This document shows positions 56,503 to 64,000 of a stretch of DNA of 64,000 bases, one piece after another. Made by a program: the position numbers and the translations under genes. The notes beneath the pieces are model-generated. The model worked only from the letters and a program-made list of their open reading frames with translations, was not told the origin of the DNA and made no database searches. The DNA lies in the NCBI GenBank assembly GCA_965199665.1, contig OZ241208.1:2852001-2916000 (forward strand). The letters are read 5' to 3'. Source of the DNA: JAVVHH01 sp965199665 (lineage in GTDB: Bacteria > Pseudomonadota > Alphaproteobacteria > Acetobacterales > Acetobacteraceae). Numbering within the stretch: the first letter of the stretch is position 1; every line of letters begins with the position of its first letter.

Positions 56503-58785
56503 TCAGTCACCCTGCGCCAACACCGGGACGAACTGGCCGCGACCCGGCCCGCCGTCGAGATGACGGTTCTGCTGCGCCCATAGCAAGCGATAGATGGAGC
56601 AGCGCTCCAGCAACGTCCGGTGCGGCGCCATGTCCACCACCGATCCCTTGTCCAACACGAGGATCTGGTCGCAGTCGACCAAGGAGGAGAGTCGGTGCGA
56701 CACGATCACCATCGTCCGTCCCTTACCCAGCCGCACCAGGTTGGCGTTGACCAACGCCTCGCTCTCTGGGTCGAGCGCCGAGGTCGCCTCGTCCAGGATC
56801 ATCAGCTTGGGGTCCGCGATCACGGCGCGCGCGATCGCGAGCCGCTGCCGCTGCCCGCCGGACAAGTTGGCCGACCCTTCCTCGATCCAGGTATCGTAGC
56901 CCGCCGGCAGACGCTCGATGAACTCCTCCGCCCCCGCCAACCGCGCCGCGCGGACGACGTCGTCCAGCGTCAGCCCGGCACGGCCGGCAGTGATGTTGTC
57001 CCGCACGGTGCCGCGGAACAGGAAATTGTCCTGCAGCACGACGCCGAAGCTCCGGCGCAGATGCGTGAGGTTGATCTCGCGCATCTCGTTGCCGTCGAGC
57101 TTGAGAAAGCCGGAGTAGTCCCGGTTTATGCCCTGCAACAGCCGCATCAGCGTGCTCTTGCCCGACCCGCTGCGGCCGACCACGCCCAGCATGGTGCCGG
57201 CCGGAACCTCGAAACTCACCTTTTCCAGCGCCGGCAGCTTCGCGCCCGGGTAGGTGAATGTCAGGTCCTGGAACGTGACGGAACCGGTCAGCCGCGGCCG
57301 TAACCCGCCCTGCATCGCCGCCGTCTCGCTCGGGTTATTCAGCACCAGCGCGACTTGCGCCACCGAGGCCCGCACGTCCTCCAAATCCTCGATCAGCTTG
57401 GCCAGCCCAACCAGCGGCTGCGTGACGCGCGCCCCGAGCATCATGAACGCGACCAGCCCGCCGACCGCGATGCCCGTGCTATCGTTTAGCGCGATATACG
57501 CGCCCAGCATGATCACGCCGCGCTGAATGAAGCTCTCGATCGGGTTGATGATCGTTTGCGGCCAGTTCGCCAGCCGTCCCGCCTGCAGCTTGAGGCGCCC
57601 CGCCTCCGCTGTCCGCTCGTCCCACTCCGTCCGCCGCTGCGGTTCCAGCGCCAGCGACTTCACGGTGCGGATGCCATGCACCGTCTCCACCATCGTCGAG
57701 CCCTTCTGGCTCTCCGCCGTGGTCAGCTTGCCCACCACGCGGCGCAGCGCCGGCAGGAACAGCAGGATGACACCCGTGATCACGGCCGCGCAGGCCAGCA
57801 CGATCCAGGCCAGCGTCGGCTCCATCCAGAACAGGAATGGGATGAGGATCACCAGCGTGAACATGTCCAGGAAGGTGCCCATGAGCTTGCCGGTAAGGAA
57901 CTCACGCACCTTCCAGACCTGGGCGATCCGATAGTTGATCTGCCCGGCCGGGTTCTTCTCGAAGTAGTCGAGCGGCAGCGCCAGCAACCGGTCGAAAACA
58001 TGGAGGTTAAGCCGCGCATCCACGCGGGTGGACACGACTTGGACCAACTCGCGCCGCGCATACCCCAGCACCGTCTCGTACACGGTGATGATGAGCAGCA
58101 CGACGCTCAGTAGCACGAGCGTCGACATGCTGTGATGCACCACGACGCGATCCACCACCGTCATCACCAGGAGCGGCGGCACGATGGTCAACGCGCTGAT
58201 CGTGATGGAGGCGATGCCCACGTCGCGCAGCGAGCGGCGCTCGCCGAGCACGAGCCCAAGCAGCCATCCGAAGGTGAAGGGCTTCTCCGCCTCGGACTGG
58301 CCGCGGATCTGGCGCACGAGCAGCACTTCGCCGCCCCAGCTCTGCCGCAGCCGGAACTCGTCCACCGCCGTGGCGAACTCATTGGAATTCTGCCGGGGGT
58401 CACGGATCCAAACCACCTTGCGCGCCGGGTCGGCCGCGATCATCAGCCCGGCCGTGCCATCCTTGAAGAGGAGGATCACCGGGGCGGCCGGCTTGGCCGT
58501 GCCGATCAGGCGGAACAAGGACGCCCAGCGCACTTTCTCCGCGCGCGCAGACAGTCCGGCCTCCTTTGCCCACGCGGCCATGGCGGCTGGCGACGGGACC
58601 GTCTCGCCCGAACGGGCGCGGTAGTCGGCAGCGTCGAGATCGACGCCGTGGTGCCGCGCCGCAGCCACCACGGCGGCCAGGCGCATGGCGGTGCTCGGCG
58701 GAATGGCATCGCCGTTGACGGTGCCGCTATCGATCTGCGGGTCGGCGACGTCGGTCGTCACGGGCTGCGGGCCGGAAGGCGTCAA
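56503..58785 (-). CDS. Type I secretion ABC transporter (HlyB/peptidase-domain type)
   Basis: A 760-residue inner-membrane exporter. Residues ~30-150 are a C39-peptidase-like domain without the catalytic Cys (GVDLDAADYRARSGETVPSP), as in HlyB, where it chaperones the substrate. Six membrane helices follow (~185-470). The ATPase has Walker A GVVGRSGSGKSTLMRLLQG, signature NLSGGQRQRLAIARAV, Walker B KLMILDEATSALDPESEAL and switch His in IVSHRLSSL. It exports RTX-type proteins with an uncleaved C-terminal signal. The start is TTG 58785, with AAGGA 7 bases upstream; no ATG is better placed. No TolC-like gene is nearby. Confidence 0.95.
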   Translation of the reverse strand: MTPSGPQPVTTDVADPQIDSGTVNGDAIPPSTAMRLAAVVAAARHHGVDLDAADYRARSGETVPSPAAMAAWAKEAGLSARAEKVRWASLFRLIGTAKPAAPVILLFKDGTAGLMIAADPARKVVWIRDPRQNSNEFATAVDEFRLRQSWGGEVLLVRQIRGQSEAEKPFTFGWLLGLVLGERRSLRDVGIASITISALTIVPPLLVMTVVDRVVVHHSMSTLVLLSVVLLIITVYETVLGYARRELVQVVSTRVDARLNLHVFDRLLALPLDYFEKNPAGQINYRIAQVWKVREFLTGKLMGTFLDMFTLVILIPFLFWMEPTLAWIVLACAAVITGVILLFLPALRRVVGKLTTAESQKGSTMVETVHGIRTVKSLALEPQRRTEWDERTAEAGRLKLQAGRLANWPQTIINPIESFIQRGVIMLGAYIALNDSTGIAVGGLVAFMMLGARVTQPLVGLAKLIEDLEDVRASVAQVALVLNNPSETAAMQGGLRPRLTGSVTFQDLTFTYPGAKLPALEKVSFEVPAGTMLGVVGRSGSGKSTLMRLLQGINRDYSGFLKLDGNEMREINLTHLRRSFGVVLQDNFLFRGTVRDNITAGRAGLTLDDVVRAARLAGAEEFIERLPAGYDTWIEEGSANLSGGQRQRLAIARAVIADPKLMILDEATSALDPESEALVNANLVRLGKGRTMVIVSHRLSSLVDCDQILVLDKGSVVDMAPHRTLLERCSIYRLLWAQQNRHLDGGPGRGQFVPVLAQGD

Positions 58786-58926
58786 GGAGCGGTCCTTCGC
58801 ATCGAAAAGCTGGCACAGGCGTTCAGAGCCGGGCCGTTAGCACGGACGATACCGGCAATAACATAAAAATGAGTTAACGCTGACTTGCACGTTGCGCCGC
58901 CGTCAGCCCTGACCTTTGATGCCGCC

Positions 58927-59463
58927 ATGGAAATACGTCCCGCGACCCCGGCCGATCTGCCCGAGATTCAATCCATCTACGCGCATCATGTCCTGCATGG
59001 CGCCGGCACGTTCGAAGAAATTCCGCCCTCGGTGGAGGAGGTCCGCCGTCGGTATCATGGGGTGGTCGACCGGGGCTGGTCCTACCTGGTCGCGTTCGAT
59101 CCGACCGGCGTCGTCGGCTATGCCTACTTCTCCCAGTTACGCGACCGCTCCGCCTATCGCTTCACCGCCGAGGACAGCATCTACGTCCGCAACGACGTGC
59201 GCGGCCAGGGCGTCGGCAAGTCGCTGGTGGCTCGGCTGCTCGACGAAGCGGCGAACCAAGGCTTCCGGCAGATGATCGCGGTGATCGGCGATTCCGACAA
59301 TGTCGGCTCGATCGGCATGCACGCCTCCCTCGGCTTCCAGCGCACCGGTCTGCTTCGCGCCACCGGGCTGAAGTTCGGCCGCTGGGTTGACACCGTATAC
59401 ATGCAGCGCGCGCTCGGCCGCGGCGATCAGGACGTGCCGGCCGGGTCGCCGGCCAGCTTGTAG
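58927..59463 (+). CDS. GNAT family N-acetyltransferase, Pat/Bar-like
   Basis: A 178-residue acetyltransferase resembling the phosphinothricin/methionine sulfoximine group: start MEIRPATPADLPEIQSIYAH, HVLHGAGTFEEIPPSVEEVR, the acetyl-CoA loop IYVRNDVRGQGVGKSLVARL, and GSIGMHASLGFQRTGLLRAT. Bacterial members often acetylate methionine sulfone or related amino-acid analogues; resistance to phosphinothricin is not implied. The frame is open 14 codons upstream of ATG 58927. Its 3' end overlaps the convergent small gene by 37 bases. Confidence 0.9.
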   Translation: MEIRPATPADLPEIQSIYAHHVLHGAGTFEEIPPSVEEVRRRYHGVVDRGWSYLVAFDPTGVVGYAYFSQLRDRSAYRFTAEDSIYVRNDVRGQGVGKSLVARLLDEAANQGFRQMIAVIGDSDNVGSIGMHASLGFQRTGLLRATGLKFGRWVDTVYMQRALGRGDQDVPAGSPASL

Positions 59464-59783
59464 CGAGCCGACGCCACCGGATCGTCGCGCACGGCGGCCC
59501 AAACCGCCATGTCGCCCTCCGCCGTTGCCGTCACCGCGACGACCCGGCGGAAGAACCCTACCTGCCCCCGGGCCCGGCGCTGGAACAGCCGATCCAACGC
59601 GATCGCCGCCGGGCTGCGACTGACACAGCAGGCGCAGCCTGCCGCGTGCGGCCCCGGTTCGAACCGCTCGGCCGGCACGCCGTCAGGCATCGCCTCGCCC
59701 TCAATCAGCGCGGCATCATCGTCTTTCAGGTCGGCAATCGACCCGAGAAACACCGAAATTCGAGCATCGAGCGTCCATGGCAT
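59427..59783 (-). CDS. Hypothetical protein with GCACC cysteine cluster
   Basis: A 118-residue protein of unknown function. The start (MPWTLDARISVFLGSIADLK) is followed by an acidic patch and HAAGCACCVSRSPAAIALDR, a three-Cys cluster that could bind zinc or another metal. The second half (VGFFRRVVAVTATAEGDMAV) is a strand-helix pattern. I recall similar small proteins near metal-linked genes in this clade, but that is weak. It diverges from the ArsR-methyltransferase gene with a shared operator, so it may be co-regulated with metH. Confidence 0.65.
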   Translation of the reverse strand: MPWTLDARISVFLGSIADLKDDDAALIEGEAMPDGVPAERFEPGPHAAGCACCVSRSPAAIALDRLFQRRARGQVGFFRRVVAVTATAEGDMAVWAAVRDDPVASARYKLAGDPAGTS

Positions 59784-59790
59784 TGAACAG

Positions 59791-59810
59791 ACATAAGGAT
59801 ACCTTTATGT
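59791..59810. promoter_or_regulatory. ArsR/SahR-type operator
   Basis: ACATAAGGATACCTTTATGT, a palindrome of 10-bp half-sites with 8 of 10 matching, AT-rich in GC-rich DNA. It lies in the 37-bp gap between the two divergent genes, 10 bases before the regulator's start. It resembles the ATAAAG...CTTTAT pattern reported for SahR, the ArsR-family repressor of the methionine cycle. Confidence 0.75.
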
Positions 59811-59820
59811 CCTGAGCAAG

Positions 59821-60768
59821 ATGGATGCTCTGCTTTCTGCCTTGCGGGCTTGTGCGGAACCGACGCGGATGCGCTTGCTGGCGTTGGCGGCGCGGGGAGC
59901 GTTTTGCGTCGTCGAGCTGGTGGAGATCCTGGGGCAGTCGCAACCACGGCTGTCGCGGCACTTGCGGCTGCTCTGCGATGCCGGCGTGCTGGAGCGGGTG
60001 CGGGAAGGCTCGAACGTCTGGTTCGGCCTGCCGCCGGAGTCCGGGCTCGTTCATGAATTGTTAGCCCGGGTGCCGGACGATGACCCGGTGCTGGCGGCGG
60101 ATCGCCGGGCGGCGGCGCGGGTGCTGGCGGAACGGGCGCGCATCGCGTCCGAGACGTTCCGCAAGCAGGGTGCCGACTGGGACGAGATGCGCGCGCTGGC
60201 CCTGCCGGCGGCCACGATCGAGCAGGGCGTGCTGTCCCTGCTGCCCGCCGCGATCGGGCATGTGCTGGATATCGGCACCGGCACGGGGCGGATGCTGGAG
60301 CTCGTTGCGCCGCGCGTGCGGGCCGGGCTCGGCGTGGATGCGAGCCGGGCGATGCTGGCGCTGGCGCGGGCGCGCCTGGCCAAGCCGGAGTTGGCACATC
60401 TGTCCGTGCGGCAAGCCGACATGTACAGCCTCCCGGTCGCACGGCGGTTCGACCTGGTCCTGATGCACATGGTTCTGCACTACGCGGAGGACCCGCGCGC
60501 CGCGCTGGCGGAGGCGGCCCGCGCGCTGACCCCGGGCGGCACGCTGATCGTGGCGGACCTGCTGCGGCACGAATTCGCGGCGGTGACGGAGCGGTTGGCG
60601 CATCGCTGGCCCGGCTTCGGCGACGACGAGATGGCGGCGCTGATGACGGAGGCGGGGCTGCAACCGGCGCAGGCGCTGGCCGTCGATGGTCCGCTGGAAA
60701 CAAGGATCTGGGCTGCCACCCTCCCGACGGAGACGGCCCGGCACAAGGAATTGGAGTTGGCGCTATGA
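59821..60768 (+). CDS. ArsR-family regulator fused to a methyltransferase (SahR-like)
   Basis: A 315-residue two-domain protein. Residues 1-~85 are an ArsR winged helix (LRACAEPTRMRLLALAARGA, then SQPRLSRHLRLLCDAGVLER, the recognition helix). Residues ~120-310 are a class I methyltransferase domain (GHVLDIGTGTGRMLELVAPR, MHMVLHYAEDPRAALAEAAR). This fusion sits next to metH in many Alphaproteobacteria and is probably the S-adenosylhomocysteine sensor SahR; the methyltransferase fold would serve as the SAH-binding site. It overlaps metH in an ATGA junction. No Cys metal site typical of ArsR is visible in the DNA-binding domain. Confidence 0.9.
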   Translation: MDALLSALRACAEPTRMRLLALAARGAFCVVELVEILGQSQPRLSRHLRLLCDAGVLERVREGSNVWFGLPPESGLVHELLARVPDDDPVLAADRRAAARVLAERARIASETFRKQGADWDEMRALALPAATIEQGVLSLLPAAIGHVLDIGTGTGRMLELVAPRVRAGLGVDASRAMLALARARLAKPELAHLSVRQADMYSLPVARRFDLVLMHMVLHYAEDPRAALAEAARALTPGGTLIVADLLRHEFAAVTERLAHRWPGFGDDEMAALMTEAGLQPAQALAVDGPLETRIWAATLPTETARHKELELAL

Positions 60769-63700
60769 CCCGTCCCCATCTGCTCGACGCGTTGCGCGAC
60801 CAGGTTCTGCTTTGCGACGGCGCGATGGGATCGCGCGTGCAGGCGTTGGATCTGGAGGTCGAGCTCGACTACTGGGGCCAGGAGAACTGCACGGAGGTGC
60901 TGAACCTGTCGCGGCCGGACCTGGTTCGCGAGATCCATCGCGGCTACTTCGAGGCCGGGGCCGACATGGTCGAAACCAACACGTTCGGCGGCTCGCCGAT
61001 TACGTTGGCGGAGTTCGACCTGGGCGACCGCACCCACGAGATCAACAAGGTGGCGGCGGAGCTGGCGCGCGAGGCGGCCGAGACGTTCGCCGACGGGCGG
61101 CACCGTTGGGTGGTGGGCTCGGTCGGGCCGGGCACCAAGCTGCCGTCGCTCGGCAACATCGATTACGACACGCTGGAGGCGGCACTGGCGGCGCAATCCC
61201 GCGGGCTGATCGCCGGCGGCGTTGACGCAATCTTAATCGAGACCTGCCAGGATACGCTGCAGATCAAGGCGGCGGTCAATGGCGCGAAGCTGGCGCGCAA
61301 GGAGGCGGGGCGGGATACGCCGATCTTCGTTCAGGTGACGGTGGAGACGACCGGCACGCTGCTGGTAGGGCCCGACATTGCGGCGGCGGCGACGGTGATC
61401 GACGCGCTGGACGTGCCGCTGATCGGGCTGAATTGCGCGACGGGGCCGCAGGAGATGGCCGAGCACATCCGGTGGCTGGCGGCGAACTGGCGCGGGCTGC
61501 TGTCGGTGCAGCCGAACGCCGGATTGCCGGAGCTGGTGGATGGGCAGACGCGGTATCCGCTTGATGCGGCGCAGATGGCGAGCTGGGTGGAGCGGTTCAT
61601 CACCGAGGACGGGCTGAACCTGATCGGCGGCTGCTGCGGGACGTCGGTGCCGCACATTCAGGCGCTGGACGCGATGCTGCGTCGGCGCGCCGGGTCGGGG
61701 ATGCGGCCTGCGCCGATCGGCAGGAAGCCGGTCTGGGTGCCGTCGGTGGCGAGCCTGTATGGGCAAACGCCGCTGCGCCAGGAGAACAGCTACTTCTCGA
61801 TCGGGGAGCGCTGCAACGCCAACGGATCCAAGAAGTGGCGCGAGCTGCAGGAGCGGGGCGACTGGGACGGCTGCGTCGGCATGGGGCGCGAGCAGATCGG
61901 CGAGGGCTCGAACAGCCTGGACGTCTGCACCGCTTTCGTCGGCCGCGACGAGATGATGGAGATGACGGAGGTCATCACGCGGTTCACCTCGAGCGTGAAC
62001 TCGCCGCTGGTGATCGACAGCACGGAAACCCCGGTCATCGAGGCGGCGCTGAAGCTGCATGGCGGCAAGCCGATCATCAACTCGATCAATTTCGAGGATG
62101 GCGAGGAGGCGGCGCGGGACCGGCTGGCGCTGGCGAAGAAGTTCGGCGCGGCGGTGATCGCGCTGACGATCGACGAGACCGGCATGGCCAAGACGCCGGA
62201 CGCCAAGCTCGCCGTGGCGCGCCGGCTGGTGGGGATCGCCGAAGAGTTCGGGCTGCCGCAATCGGACCTGCTGATCGATCCGCTGACGTTCACGGTGGCG
62301 ACCGGTAACGAGGACGACCGCAAGCTCGGCGAGTGGACGCTCGAGGGGATCAGGCTGATCCGGGAGCACTTCCCGGACGTGCAGATCGTGCTGGGGCTGT
62401 CCAACATCAGCTTCGGGCTCAACCCGGCGGCGCGCGCGGTGCTGAACTCGGTGTTCCTCGATCACGCGGTACGGGCGGGAATGAGCGCGGCGATCGTCCA
62501 CGTGAGCAAGATCCGGCCACTGCACCTGATCGCGGCCGAGGAGGTGAAGGTCATGGAGGACCTGATCTTCGACCGGCGGGAGGGGGAGTACGATCCGCTC
62601 AAGCGCCTGCTGGAGATGTTCGCCGACCGCAAGGCGGCCGATGCGGTGAAGAAGGTGCGGGCGGAGACGGTCGAAGGGCGGCTGAAGGACCGGATCGTCG
62701 ATGGCGACCGGAAGGGTCTGGCCGAGGAGCTGGACGAGGCGCTGGCCAAGATGCCGCCGCTGGACATCATCAACACGGTGCTGCTGGACGGCATGAAGGT
62801 GGTGGGCGAGCTGTTCGGGGCTGGCAAGATGCAGCTGCCGTTCGTGCTGCAATCGGCGGAAACGATGAAGGCGGCGGTAGCGCATCTCGAGCCGCACATG
62901 GAGCGGATCGAGGGGCAGGAGAAAGGCACCATCGTGCTGGCGACCGTGAAGGGCGACGTGCACGACATTGGGAAGAACCTGGTCGACATCATCCTGACCA
63001 ATAACGGCTACCGGGTGGTCAATCTCGGGATCAAGGTGACGCTGGCCGACATGGTCACCGCGGCGAAGGAGCACCGGGCGCACGCGATCGGCATGAGCGG
63101 GTTGCTGGTCAAGAGCACGGTGGTGATGCGCGAGAACCTCGAGGAGATGGCGCGGCAGGGGCTCGAGATCCCGGTGATGCTGGGCGGGGCCGCGCTGACA
63201 CGGAACTACGTCGAGGACGATTGCGTGCGGGCCTATGCGTGCGGCCGGGTCGCGTACGCCAAGGATGCGTTCGACGGGCTGAGCCTGATGGACAAGGTGA
63301 CCGGCAACGGCTTCGACGATTACCTGGCGGCGGTGCAGTCCAAGCGGGTGGGCAAGGCGCGCAACACGAGCCGGACGCTGGGTCAGGCGGACGCCAAGGC
63401 GTTCCGGCCGGTGGACGTGGCGACGGTGCAGGCGCGTCGGCGGCGGTTGACGCAGGACGTGCCGGCCATGGTGCCGCCGTTCTGGGGCGCGAGGGTGTTG
63501 GAGGCGCCGGCCAAGGCGATCGTTCCGTTCCTGAACGAGCGCAGCCTGTATCAATTCCAGTGGGGGTTCCGGAAGCAGGGGCGGACGTTGGAGGACTTCC
63601 TGGGCTGGGCGAAGCAGGAGCTGCGGCCGGTGATGCGGCGGATGCTGCAGATCTGCGAAGCGGGCGACATCCTGCGGCCGCAGGCGGCATACGGCTATTG

Positions 63701-64000
63701 GAAGGCCGCGGGCCAGGGCAACGACCTGATCGTGTTCGCCGAGGATGGCACGACGGAGCTGTGCCGGTTCGCCTTGCCGCGGCAGCCGAAGGAGGACGGG
63801 GAGTGCATCGCCGACTTCTTCCGCGACGTGGACGATGCCGAACGCGACGTGATCGGGTTGCAGGTGGTCACGGTCGGGCAGGCCGCGAGCGACACGGCGC
63901 GGGTGTGGTTCGAGGACAACCGGTATCAGGACTACCTCTACCTGCACGGGCTGTCGGTGGAGATGGCGGAGGCGATGGCGGAGTACACGCACAAGCGGAT
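60765..64000 (+). CDS. metH: Methionine synthase, B12-dependent (3' end outside window)
   Basis: The first 1078 residues of MetH, which moves a methyl group from methyltetrahydrofolate to homocysteine through cobalamin. Domains in order: homocysteine binding (LLCDGAMGSRVQALDLEVEL; zinc Cys in LIETCQD and LIGGCCGT), pterin binding (YFSIGERCNANGSKKWRELQ, PLVIDSTETPVIEAALKL), cap and B12 domain from ~640 (TVKGDVHDIGKNLVDIILTN, the DxHxxG that ligates cobalt), and the start of the SAM-dependent reactivation domain (IVPFLNERSLYQFQWGF). It starts at ATG 60765 overlapping the regulator's stop. The reading frame is intact to the window end. Confidence 0.97.
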   Translation, partial: MTRPHLLDALRDQVLLCDGAMGSRVQALDLEVELDYWGQENCTEVLNLSRPDLVREIHRGYFEAGADMVETNTFGGSPITLAEFDLGDRTHEINKVAAELAREAAETFADGRHRWVVGSVGPGTKLPSLGNIDYDTLEAALAAQSRGLIAGGVDAILIETCQDTLQIKAAVNGAKLARKEAGRDTPIFVQVTVETTGTLLVGPDIAAAATVIDALDVPLIGLNCATGPQEMAEHIRWLAANWRGLLSVQPNAGLPELVDGQTRYPLDAAQMASWVERFITEDGLNLIGGCCGTSVPHIQALDAMLRRRAGSGMRPAPIGRKPVWVPSVASLYGQTPLRQENSYFSIGERCNANGSKKWRELQERGDWDGCVGMGREQIGEGSNSLDVCTAFVGRDEMMEMTEVITRFTSSVNSPLVIDSTETPVIEAALKLHGGKPIINSINFEDGEEAARDRLALAKKFGAAVIALTIDETGMAKTPDAKLAVARRLVGIAEEFGLPQSDLLIDPLTFTVATGNEDDRKLGEWTLEGIRLIREHFPDVQIVLGLSNISFGLNPAARAVLNSVFLDHAVRAGMSAAIVHVSKIRPLHLIAAEEVKVMEDLIFDRREGEYDPLKRLLEMFADRKAADAVKKVRAETVEGRLKDRIVDGDRKGLAEELDEALAKMPPLDIINTVLLDGMKVVGELFGAGKMQLPFVLQSAETMKAAVAHLEPHMERIEGQEKGTIVLATVKGDVHDIGKNLVDIILTNNGYRVVNLGIKVTLADMVTAAKEHRAHAIGMSGLLVKSTVVMRENLEEMARQGLEIPVMLGGAALTRNYVEDDCVRAYACGRVAYAKDAFDGLSLMDKVTGNGFDDYLAAVQSKRVGKARNTSRTLGQADAKAFRPVDVATVQARRRRLTQDVPAMVPPFWGARVLEAPAKAIVPFLNERSLYQFQWGFRKQGRTLEDFLGWAKQELRPVMRRMLQICEAGDILRPQAAYGYWKAAGQGNDLIVFAEDGTTELCRFALPRQPKEDGECIADFFRDVDDAERDVIGLQVVTVGQAASDTARVWFEDNRYQDYLYLHGLSVEMAEAMAEYTHKR

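Noticed and set aside
61233..63992. A 919-codon open frame antisense to metH, and similar long antisense frames opposite rpoD (25716-27227) and the PEPC-like gene (29978-32443)
   Set aside because: Their composition is Arg/His/Gln/Gly-rich without domains, and they mirror strongly conserved genes. This is the usual GC-rich shadow effect.

Overview
The window is GC-rich DNA with alphaproteobacterial gene content and order: carA-carB-greA, yqeY-dnaG-rpoD, an ArsR-methyltransferase next to metH, UbiA, and a class II glutamate-cysteine ligase. An Acetobacteraceae or other Rhodospirillales bacterium is the best guess. This rests on protein style and gene order, since there is no rRNA in the window.

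Layout. 1-9.1 kb: the end of tldD, an SGNH hydrolase, a BTAD/TPR regulator, gshA, ubiA overlapping a methyltransferase, an MFS transporter and a YihY membrane protein. 9.2-18.3 kb: a leftward fabI-aroC-unknown gene run, then pdxH, a double UspA protein, tRNA-Pro, a DUF192 protein, a histone-deacetylase-like enzyme, a DUF1330 protein, threonine dehydratase and greA. 18.4-27.3 kb: leftward carA-carB (with greA downstream) diverging from rightward yqeY-dnaG-rpoD. CarA carries an extra N-terminal helix-turn-helix-like domain, and the 84-bp gap holds two matching inverted repeats 42 bp apart. 27.3-33.3 kb: a hydrolase, a patatin, a GNAT enzyme, a divergent PEP-carboxylase-like protein and a small SH3-like protein. 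33.3-37.3 kb: a sparse, AT-richer segment with repeats, a DUF4238 protein, a J-domain protein and a 35-residue membrane peptide, probably acquired. 37.3-46.3 kb: an RTX protein, a divergent RND pump pair, selD, a polytopic membrane protein, tRNA-Sec and a rhodanese. 46.3-52.7 kb: a leftward glycosyltransferase cluster behind a SulP permease. One large two-domain glycosyltransferase is split by a one-base frameshift, and a neighbour carries a ChW-like motif. 53.2-58.8 kb: a Sel1-repeat protein and a type I secretion ATPase/adaptor pair. 58.9-64 kb: a GNAT enzyme, a small unknown protein, an ArsR-methyltransferase fusion (probably SahR) with a clear operator, and metH running off the end.

How the parts may connect. 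selD and tRNA-Sec within 2 kb show that the host makes selenoproteins. The type I secretion pair is a natural exporter for the RTX protein 17 kb away. The twin operators beside the HTH-CarA fusion suggest a pyrimidine enzyme that might regulate its own promoter and perhaps that of the replication/transcription operon. This is a hypothesis, but it is the most unusual signal here. No CRISPR array, transposase or integrase was found.
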